From the NCBI GenBank assembly GCA_016748015.1, contig JAAOMT010000470.1, positions 153,690-217,689 of the forward strand: a stretch of 64,000 bases of DNA, written 5' to 3'. This stretch comes from Geosiphon pyriformis (Eukaryota; Glomeromycota; Glomeromycetes; Archaeosporales; Geosiphonaceae). A program made the translations under genes and the position numbers. This document shows positions 55,561 through 64,000 of the stretch, piece after piece. Each line of letters opens with the position of its first letter. The stretch's first letter is position 1. The notes below the pieces were generated by a model. It was not told the DNA's origin, searched no databases, and saw nothing but the letters and a program-made list of their open reading frames with translations.

Positions 55561-56270
55561 AATATACAATTACTGATTAGTTTTTTCTCTTTAGGAATCG
55601 TGTAGATTATGTACATCAGTGGATTGTAAATGAGATCACATTCATTACAATATTAGAAGTCATATGGAATTAAATAGTGGCTACATAATAAAGTGTTTAA
55701 TTGCTCTAAACATTGTTCTTGTTTCTCTCTAGTGGGTGCTAATTCTTGGTAGTGTTTATGGAATTGTTCTGAGTCTATAGAGTCTAGGACAATATTTGGA
55801 TTTGGGCTCCAATTGAGTTTTATGGGTTTTGGTAAGTTGTTTTTAATTGTTTTTATTTCTTTTGGTAATGCTTTTTCAATTTTGACAAGTGCTATTCACC
55901 ATATTTTATCATTATCATGTAGACATCTGTCCAAACATTTTACTGCTCTTCTCTATACTGCTTCTATTGATGTTTTTTTTCTTATCTAATTACTTATTAA
56001 AATCATGTATTGGCACAATTTTTTACACATTTCTCCTTACTCTGGAATGTTATTTTACATTCCTTCATCTAAAAGAGTTTTTTTACATACAAGACATGAT
56101 TCATTATCCCACTTTTCTTGTTATTTAGGTTATCCAAAACACTCTAGAATACATGATTGGCAATAAAACTTTGTTGCTGTTGTTCATTCCTTGTTATTAT
56201 CATAGCATGCCATAATTAATGCAAATAAGTTTTGGTTGATAATAGTTTAACTGAGTTTGTGGTATATAAG
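55561..56270 (-). pseudogene. Cysteine-rich module of element D
   Basis: The zinc ribbon near 55640-55690 reads HYLIPYDF, stop, YCNEC, so one Cys of the first pair is lost. The upstream part (55890-56230) carries MWNNIPE-, CQYMILIS- and CHSCI-type blocks equivalent to A and F. Highly decayed. Confidence 0.5.
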
Positions 56271-57060
56271 TGTATGGTATATATGTAAAGGTAGTGGCTT
56301 GAATTGGTTTTTCTTCTTTCTTCTTGCCTTTTCCTTTTTCTTTTTCTTCCCAGATAAAAATTAATGGTAGTTTATTATGATTGTTATTGGCTTATGAGAC
56401 TTGATAGGCTTCCCAAGTAGGTTTGTTTACTTTTTTTTTGATATTAATTAGTGATGCTGGTGTAGTCATAGGTTTAAAGTAACTACAAGTTGCTGGTATA
56501 CATATGTGTTGGTTATTTTGGCTAAGTTGCAATTCTTGAATCTTCTAGTTAAGCACAGTGTTTGTCTTGGACAGCCAATTATTACTAACTAAAACTTGGT
56601 ACTAAGTGGCTTTTATTACCAATACTTTGATGGGGACAATAATACCATTGACTTTAAAAGAGAAGTTGTCAATTTTGCCAATAGAAGTTTTGATTGGCCC
56701 ATCAGCTGTAATAATCCTGATGCTTACCACATGATTAACTTGGTGATCTAATTGGTTTATGAGTTGTCATGTGATAATACTGCCTGCTAAACTGCTGTTC
56801 AAAATCAGTTTGATTGACTGACCATTGATTTTGGCATTAGTGTATATTGTGGTGATAAGTTTGGCATCAAGGGTGGCTTTATTAAAAAGAAATGTTACAG
56901 TTGGTTCTTCAATTTTGAAAGGAAAAATGACTGTTAGTAATTTGTTGTTGATAACTATTGTTGATAAAATATTGCTGGTAAGTGGTTTTTGGTTTGTTTT
57001 CTAATTGTTGGTTTGGGTGGTTTTGGGAGTCACAAGAAGGCTTAAATAGTTCTGAGAATT
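56271..57060 (-). pseudogene. Aspartic protease and linker of element D
   Basis: Active site LILNSSLAGSIIT (about 56780-56820): Asn for catalytic Asp and Ser for Gly. Then KTSIGKIDNFSFKVNGIIVP and VLVIKATXYQVLVSN-type sequence. The linker has a PTWEAYQVS-like unit (56398-56430). Shares the Asn with A, B and F. Confidence 0.68.
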
Positions 57061-58704
57061 CAGGTTTTGGACATATTTAGTTCCCAAATTCCTTGGATGC
57101 AATCCTGAAGGTTGTTAAGATGTACTAGGAATTGGTTGATGAACAATCATTGCCAATCTCCAATTTTGCTAAACAGTTCTCAGTCTTTGATTTCTATTGG
57201 GCACAGTTATTGGTGATGGTGTTTGAATGGTTTGTAGTTGATACATCACTGATAACTGTGGTGGTTAATATATTATAGGTGTTATTAGTTGATAAATTAG
57301 AAGTATGTACATTGGTTGTTGTGTCATTGGAATGTAATTGAATTGATATTGATCTTGATTTGGATAATAACTTGGAGTTTGAAATCTGCAATCAGAGTTT
57401 TGATATTAATTTTCTGATCATAAATTATTGTTATAAACTCTGCAGCTGGCTCTAATATAATCTTGTTTATCACAATTATAGCAAACATGCATCTTTGGTT
57501 GTTATGGTTAATTGGTTGATGATGATAAACATGTTTGATTTTGGAAATAATTTGAGTTTTCTGAATTATTATGTTATTGTGATGATTGATAGATTGTCTG
57601 ATTGTTAGCTAAATACCCTTCTAATTTCTGATTAATTGAATTACTGAATTGTTTCAATTTGGAATCCAAGTCAGATAATCTGTTTATTACTAGATTCACA
57701 GCTTGGATGTAGTTGGCTTTGAGTTCTGCAGCTTTAAAATCTCTGGCATGAGTAATGGCTGCTTGAAGGTTGGCTGGATGTAGTGAACATATATGTTGCA
57801 GAATGCTGCTGTATAATTTACAAATGAATTAATTCAAGATTTGGGCTATGGTGAAATAATTGGCATTAATGGCTTGGATTTGGCACAAGTTTCTGTGGAA
57901 ATGTCTTAGGTAAGTAGTGACTGCTTCAGTTTCTTCTTGCTTGATGATGGCAAAGGCATTGGCTAAATAATTAATACTATTATTGTTGCTAAAATATCAT
58001 AGAAACTCAAGCTTAAATGCATTAAAATCTTGAAGTTTGTTGACTAAACTTTGATATTACAAGTTGGTAGTATCCTGAAGGAAATATGAGATGGTTTGAA
58101 GTGCTTTGGCATTGTTCCATCTATTGGCTGTGATGGCTTTTTCTATATTATTTAGTCATACTTGCACATCATCTTCTTTGCCAGTGAATTTTTTGATTTT
58201 GGCAATTGGTACATATGTTATTAATTGTTGTTATGATAGTTATTGAAGTGGTTGTTGTGGTTGTTATTAAGGTAATACTTGCAACTATTAAATTGATTCA
58301 GTAATTGGTTCAATTAGTGACTAATTGATTACAATTACTGAAAATAAGTATTGCTAATTAATAATGTTAGAATTGAGATTGTTCTGATTTTTTAAAGTTA
58401 AAACACTCAAAGTTTGGTTTTCCAGATTTTCTGAGATTGGATTTTTAGTATTAATTCCTTAATTGCTATTTTTTTCTTCAGAGTCAGTTAATTTTTAAGG
58501 ACTGATGACTCTAAAATTTGGTAGTGGTGGTGGTGATTGAACTCCTAATAGCATTGGAAATTATGAGTTAAATCCCTTAAAATAATTACCATATGTTTCT
58601 AATAACTTTGCTTTCTTTTGTTTACTTTGGAATGGAATTCTGTTTAGTGGTGTTGTTATGCTTACTGTAGATGTGTCTATTATATTAATAGTGCTTCTAG
58701 GTGT
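57061..58704 (-). pseudogene. Gag remnant of element D, truncated by element E
   Basis: The zinc-knuckle region near 57465-57495 is C-Y-N-C type. The Ser/Thr/Asn-rich spacer is at 57194-57391. The capsid-like block is at 57600-58230 (several stops). The acidic part is near 58440-58500. It stops at 58704, about where the others read SGSAINISS; the N-terminal third must lie beyond element E, outside the window. Confidence 0.65.
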
Positions 58705-59554
58705 TGTTACAGTTGATTAATTGAGGTCTCAAATCCAATAACAAACTTGTAACTTGGTGCTCAAAAAGCTATTTCCATTAATGATATTCTGAAAGTATTG
58801 TATCTAAAGATTTTGATGGAGTCTTTTGTATAATGAACAGAGATTCAATAGTTGTTTTATCCATAGCTTCCCAGACTCGCAAGTCTGTCAATTCTTTTCT
58901 CAGCTTGGTGGCTGGCAATCCTCTGGTAAGTAATCTGTATTTTCTGTACATGTCCTACCCACTCGCAGGAGTCTTTTACCAGGCAATCCTTGATATCAGT
59001 AATCAGCACTTTTAATCAATTGGTTAGTGCACAATAACAAAATCACAGAAAAATAAAAAAAATAAAGAAATCTAAAGAAATAAGCCAAGGCAATTTACAG
59101 ATTAGTATCCCGTCAATAGCTGTGATCAAGAGCTATTGTTCCAGTATGGTTAAGTATCAATTACTATCAACATAAAGTGTTAATAGTGGGGAGTGGATTG
59201 AGATATGAAATAATTATTTATTTGATGATTGTGTTTCTAGGCTAAGGATTCAGTAGTATCAATTCTGTCTTTTCTGTTTCTAACACTACTGCTATATATA
59301 CATATTTGAGATTCCTCAATTCCTCAATTCCTTGTGACAGAAATCTTGGAATTCCTGGAATCCTGCGATTTCTGATGAAAAAAATCCTGGAATTCTGGAA
59401 TCCTGCGATTTCTTGTTGAGGAATCCTGAAATTTCTGGAATCCTGCAATTTCTCTAAAAGGAATCCTGGAATTCCACATTTACTATGTCTACCTCTGATT
59501 GGCTAATATCTACTGACTAATAATACTATATTTTCCTATATTCTATGAGTAACA
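58705..59554 (-). repeat. Element E 3' LTR
   Basis: 850 bp; plus strand TGTTACAGTTGATT to GAGTAACA. U5 arm TTGTAACTTGGTGCTC (58750-58765), perfect CAATAGC hairpin (59114-59138), TATA block near 59290-59300, and a GGAATTCC array (59345-59475). Polypurine tract AAAAAGAAAGGAATAA (minus strand) at 59555-59570. Confidence 0.93.
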
Positions 59555-59568
59555 TTATTCCTTTCTTT

Positions 59569-60198
59569 TTAATATTGAGCTCCGTCAAAATCTAATTCCT
59601 TTAATTCTCCCTCTTGAATTATTTCTTGAACTTCTTTTTCGAGTATTACTTGTGTTATTTGACTTTCTAATTCTTCAAATTGGGTGTTGGTCATTTTTCC
59701 CAATTGATTATTTGTAACTGTATCCATTGCTGTGTTGAGTAAAATTTCTGGTTAGTCTTAAAATCTCATATATAGCCGATAAATGCCTTAAGCTTGTGTG
59801 GTTAGATTGTTCTTTCCCACAAATTGTTCCAGTTGTCTCAGTATTGTTGTGTTAAATAACCATTTTGTTTTGTTGGTGTACAAATTCTGGATATTTATGT
59901 ATTGTCACAAATGGAAATGACAATAGTTTTTCGGAAATTGTTGTGTCCACCAAGTCCAATTTTCTCTAGTAAGTTCTTGGTGTAGTCCGACTATTTGTTG
60001 TTCTTTTATGGCCAATTTTATCTTGGTTATGATCTTGTCAACAACATTTTCAAGTCTTTTCTGTACTTTGTGTTGTGGTATCTTTGCCATATTTTTGTAA
60101 TGAATGGTTTGTTGATTGATTGTAATTTCTATTTCCTGGTGTTAGATTAATTGAAAAATTTGTTGGACTAGTGAATGGATATTGTCCATAATTTCTAT
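59569..60198 (-). pseudogene. ORF3 of element E
   Basis: KIRKIEIMDNIHSLVQQIFQ start (Met of MEI changed to ATA at 60196-60198), PQHKVQKRLENVVDKIITKI, ENWTWWTQQFPKNYCHFHL and the end D-G-A-Q-Y-stop. The stretch 59905-60090 is open. Upstream of it, in frame with integrase after TGA (60253-60255), LTKEYIRNIVDMTEKIRK is open, as in A and G. Confidence 0.65.
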
Positions 60199-60252
60199 TT
60201 TTCTGATCTTTTCTGTCATGTCAACTATGTTTCTTATATATTCTTTTGTCAA

Positions 60253-61635
60253 TCAATTGGACGTGTTGTTGTTGATGATAATGATTGGTTCCAGATCTCA
60301 TGGAATCTCATCTGGTTGGACTAGTATTCTCTGTACTCCCAATTGTAGAATATTATTGGTAGATGCTGATGCTATCTGGTGATATGGTTTCAGTCAATCA
60401 CTATGTGCTGCTTTGGCTAAGATTCTGTTGTCCAGTCTTAATTTGTAAGCTCTATTTTTTAAAATTTCTTCTATGTAAAATGGTTTGTTCTATTTGGGAT
60501 TAAATTTTCCACTCTATTGTTTTTCTGCTTTGGTATGATGTAGTAATACTTTGTCTCCAATTTTAAATTCAACTGGTTTGTCTGGTAGTTGACTATCATG
60601 TCTTTTTTTCTGTTTTTCTTGTGACTTTTGAATATTATTAGCTGCTCTTCTTCATTTGTTTTCCAATGTTTCCATTAAGTCATATGTTCTTTTCAGCAAT
60701 GTTTCTTGAAAATTCTCTTCTGTTATTGGTTCAGCTAAATATGTATTAATTTCTCTCTTTACTGATAATGTTGCTGTTCTCCCATACACTAATTTAAATG
60801 GTGTTGCTTGTGTAGTATCTTGTTTCATTGTCCAATAAGCAAATAGTACTGATGGTATGAACAAATCCCAATCATTCTGGTTTTCTTGGCTGAGCTTAGC
60901 TATTGCTTTACACAATGTTCTGTTAAATCTTTTGACCAATCCGTTGGTTTGTGGATGGTATGGTGATGATAATGGTTTCTTAATTCCGAATCTTTGGCTC
61001 AATTCTGTTAATGTTCTGTTCACAAAATGAGTTCCTTGGTCTGATAATAATTCTTTTGGACATCCATGTTGACAAATCAAATTCTGATGAACAAATTTGG
61101 CAACGGATTCTGCATTTGCTCTTTGAATTGCTTTTGCCTCTGGCCATTTAGTGAGATAGTCCATAGCTACTACTATGTATCTGTTTCCTCTGCTGGTGAT
61201 TGTTAATGGTCTGACTAAATCAATTCCAATATGGTCGAATGGTTGTCCCACTTTGATTGGTCTTAATGGTTCACTGGGTCTTGTTCCTCCTTTTCACTGA
61301 CAAGCATCATAATTTTGAACATATTGAATGATGTCTGGATACATTGATGGCCAATAGTATTTCTTTCTGGTTCTTTCTATGGTTGCTTCTTTGTGAAAAT
61401 GTCCTGCTGTTAGATTTAAGTGCATGTTGAATAATATGGTCTCTTTTTTTAGCTCTGTAATTACTCTGGTTGGTTGATCTGGATCCCTTCTATTTTTTTG
61501 ATAAAGTATATTTTGGTGAGTGATAAAATATTTTGATTGTTGTTTGATACTCTTTCGTTCCATTTGAGATAAATTCTTCTTGAACTGTTGAATAGTTATA
61601 TAATGTTGAAGTTGTTGATATTTTTGTATGTTCAT
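60253..61635 (-). pseudogene. Integrase of element E
   Basis: MNIQKYQQLQHY start at 61635; TGA at 60253-60255. The first 113 codons are open and carry the HLNLTAGHF...YDACQ zinc-binding part (first Cys of the final pair is Tyr). The next 199-codon stretch (60652-61251) is open and has GIDLVRPL, ELLSDQGTHFVNRTLT and GLVKRFNRTL, where Glu of the third site is Lys (ERF to KRF). Thus two of three catalytic acids remain. GPF module with stops follows. Confidence 0.87.
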
Positions 61636-63010
61636 CTTTTGTTGTATTTTTTGTTAGTATTGTTCTGGTTTTTGTTATATTTTTGGATTTGAAATGTTGT
61701 TAGATTTGTTTTATTTATGACAAACTGTCAGCATTTCTATTGTTTTTTCCTTTCTTATAATGTATAGTATAAGTATATTGTGAGAGTGCCATTTTCTATC
61801 TGGATTGGCAGCCATCATTACATTCTTGCTTTTGAAGTGATGTTAATCCTTTATGATCTGTATATATCAAACTTTTGGCTTAAGTATTTGTTCCACTTCA
61901 TAACTGCCCAATAGATTGCTAAGTATTCTTGTTCTGGTGTTCCATAGTTTTTTTCGGCTGGTGTTAAATTTTGGCTGGCATATGCTACTGGATGTTCTCT
62001 GCTGTCTGGTCCTCTCTGAGATAGTACTGCTCTCAATGCTTAGCCAGATGCATCAGTGGTAATGATGAATTGTTTGTTGTGATCTGGATAAATCAGTACT
62101 GGAGCTTGAATGAGCTTTCTTTTCAGAATATCAAAAGCTTCTTGTTGACTTTCTGTCCATTCATATTTTATATTTTTGTTTTGCAGTTGGTTGAGTGGCT
62201 GCGCTATCTTGGAGAAGTTCTTGATAAAACGTCAATAGTAGCTGGCAAATCCCAAGAATGATTTCAGTTCTGTTATATTGGTCAGCACTGGAAAGTTCTT
62301 TACTATCTCTATTTTCTCTGGATCTGTTTTGATGCTGTCTTTGCTGACTATGTGTCCCAAGAATTTTAGTTCTGTCTTGCCAAAGAAGCACTTTGTTGCA
62401 TTTAACTTTAGTCTTGCTCTTCTTAGTCTTTCAAACACTTGTTGAAGATAATGAAGATGATTATTAAATGTTTTTGAGAATACATTGGTGTCATCCAAGT
62501 ATACAACTATTAATTTCCACAATAAGCCAGTATAAATGATTTCCATTAACCATTGGAAAGTGGCTGGAGCGTTGGTTAAGCCAAATGGCATCACTTCAAA
62601 TTCAAAATTCCCTTCTCTAGTAGTGAATGCCATCTTCTCTTTGTCGGCTGAATTCATGGCTACTTGCCAGTAACTACTGTTCAAGTCTAATGTTGAGAAC
62701 CATTTGTTCCTGCCAAAAGTGTCGAATAATTCCTGTATTCGTGGAGTTGGATAACTGTCTCCACGAGTTACACCATTGAGTTTCTTGTAGTCCACACAAA
62801 ATTGAATTTTTCTATTTTTTTTATGGACAAGTACCACTGGTGATAACCATGGGCTCATTAATAATTGAATTAGTTTGTTGTCAAGCATTCAGTTTATCTC
62901 TTAACGAATGATCTCGTGGCTGGCTGGTGGCACTCTGTATGCTTTTTGTTTAATTGGTATTGTATTTTCAGTTTTAATCTGATGCTGGATGATGTCAGTT
63001 TAGCCAAACT
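61636..63010 (-). pseudogene. Reverse transcriptase and RNase H of element E
   Basis: 218 open codons at 62232-62888 cover [79 protein letters not shown] and ELKSFLGFASYY: nearly the whole RT palm and fingers, with intact YLDD. RNase H: ITTDASG then a stop, RAVLSQRGPDSREHPVAYAS, EQEYLAIYWAV. Ends near 61800. Best preserved RT in the window. Confidence 0.9.
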
Positions 63011-64000
63011 TGTTTTCACTGGCAAAAATGTCATTGAAATTGTTGAGCAATATCTTGAGCTGCATATGTTGTAGTGGATCTAGATTTCCCATGTTCATTT
63101 GTTCCAATTGTTTTGGTTAGAACAAATAACATTCGTTTCATCCATAGATTGTTTGTGATGTGATGTTGACATATCTACAAAGTTGTGGAAAGTTTGGAAT
63201 AGGGTTTGGTGGTTGGTCTTCTATTTCTGTGGTTAAATATCCAATGGTGGTTCTTTCTAGTATGTTGATAACATTGTCAGTGTTGTTGTAGATGGGAATT
63301 TTTATGTGGCTATAGCTTTTGGCTGGTAGGTGGAAATTGATCAGTCTAATCTCTCCTGATTCACAAAGGTTTGCTTCAGCTTCAAAAATCTGTTCTTGCT
63401 CTTTTTTCTTCTTTTCTATTGCTAGCATGTACTAGTTATATGGTGGAATGGAAATAGCTTGACCAGTTGAGATAATTTTTCCTTGGCCAACAATTTCTTC
63501 CTCTGTCATATTAATTAGTACATCTATTCTATCTATTGACCCAAATCCCTGTATCCCTCTTACTGTTATTCCTAATTCTTCCTTATTTTCCATTGGTACT
63601 AACTAAGCTATCTTAACCAATGGTAAGAATATTGCCTGTGTTATCTTTTCATTTGGCTGTATTATATAGGTCTTTTTTGAGTCATTTTGTAGCATAGCAA
63701 TGATATTTCCTACATATCCCACATCAATTATTCCTCCTCTTATATTAATCTCTCTTTTTACTAAACTACTCTGGAATGCTAGTTGAACTATTGTTGTTGC
63801 TGGGATTTCCAGTGCTATTTTCAGGTCAATGCAGGTGCATGAATGTGATTTCAATTTGATGACATCTTTTCCTGGATATCTTAGATCAAACCCTGTACCG
63901 GTATCATGCACTCGTTCTGGCATGATGTCTTTGCTATTGTCACTGTATTATTTCAACTCCTGTTCTTTAGAGAGATCTGGTAGAGCAATGTATTGTTTGT
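63011..64000 (-). pseudogene. dUTPase and connector of element E, to window edge
   Basis: dUTPase open stretch 63603-63923: motif 1 GTGFDLRYPG, motif 2 FQSSLVKREI, motif 3 GGIIDVGYVGNI (catalytic Asp kept), motif 4 NEKITQAIFLPL. After one stop, motif 5 reads RGIQGFGSIDR (about 63535-63570). The connector (63138-63428) has LINFHLPAKSYSHIKIPIYNN. The spacer upstream runs off the window. Confidence 0.83.

Larger units (their letters stand above)
30261..58704 (-). mobile_element. Element D: Ty3/Gypsy LTR retrotransposon, split by G and truncated in view by E
   Basis: Minus-strand element. Its 3' LTR is split into 30261-30468 and 50416-51055 by element G (CTGG duplication). The body runs 51056-58704: ORF3, integrase, RNase H, RT, connector, dUTPase, cysteine-rich module, protease and most of gag. 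At 58704 element E interrupts gag, and the gag start and 5' LTR must lie beyond 64000. Left flank GTGG. RT keeps YLDD and RNase H keeps its first Asp, but protease has Asn and dUTPase motif 3 has lost its Asp. Heavy stop load. Confidence 0.85.
58705..64000 (-). mobile_element. Element E: Ty3/Gypsy LTR retrotransposon, 3' half in window
   Basis: Minus-strand element inserted in gag of D; left flank GTGT (58701-58704). From the left: complete 3' LTR, ORF3, integrase, RNase H, RT, connector, dUTPase; the rest is beyond 64000. It has the longest open pieces of any minus-strand copy (199 codons in integrase, 218 in RT) and every visible catalytic acid I checked in RT, RNase H, integrase (first two) and dUTPase is kept. 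Closest in sequence to A and F. Confidence 0.9.

Noticed and set aside
59242-59448. A 68-codon ORF with repeated RIP/NFRIP-like units
   Set aside because: A translation of the GGAATTCC repeat array and TATA region of LTR E, not a protein.

Overview
The window is about 64 kb of AT-rich eukaryotic, probably fungal, DNA made almost entirely of decayed Ty3/Gypsy LTR retrotransposons inserted into one another. I could place no intact host gene, tRNA, rRNA or CRISPR array. The low GC, the retroelement style and one fragment of a transposase-like gene family that I recognise from fungi suggest a repeat-rich fungal genome. An arbuscular-mycorrhizal (Glomeromycotina-type) genome is my best guess, at low to moderate confidence.

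Layout, using my own letters. B is a minus-strand element (left of the window to 29710). It is split in its RT by A, a plus-strand element (2967-23226). A is split in its RT by F, a minus-strand element (9518-19626). A 550-bp piece of an older transposase-like gene survives at 29711-30260. D is a minus-strand element starting at 30261. It is split inside its 3' LTR by G (minus, 30469-50411), which is split in its protease by H (plus, 37269-47053). D is cut again in gag by E (minus, 58705 to beyond the window). This gives two three-deep nests (B>A>F and D>G>H) plus D>E. Junctions with both sides visible carry 4-bp target duplications: GTGG for A, CTGG for G, ATGG for H, and CCAA with one copy decayed to CTGA for F.

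Shared element plan: LTR (TGTTAC...GTAACA) - primer-binding site - Gag with CCHC knuckle - aspartic protease - linker and cysteine-rich module ending in a CX2CX8CX2C zinc ribbon - dUTPase - beta-rich connector - reverse transcriptase - RNase H - integrase - extra ORF (called ORF3) running to the polypurine tract - LTR. A dUTPase between protease and RT, the cysteine-rich module and ORF3 are all unusual. They recur in H, a clearly divergent subfamily with a different LTR, so they are ancestral to the lineage rather than accidents of one copy. In six of the seven copies integrase and ORF3 share a frame, separated by one stop codon at the same place with protein-like sequence on both sides.

All copies whose protease is visible look dead. 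Stops fall mainly where Trp, Gln or Arg codons are expected, and catalytic Asp residues are repeatedly Asn. Both fit C:G to T:A transitions on both DNA strands. E is the best preserved in the part that can be seen. Domain edges below are approximate, usually within 50-100 bases; LTR edges and target duplications were read to the base.
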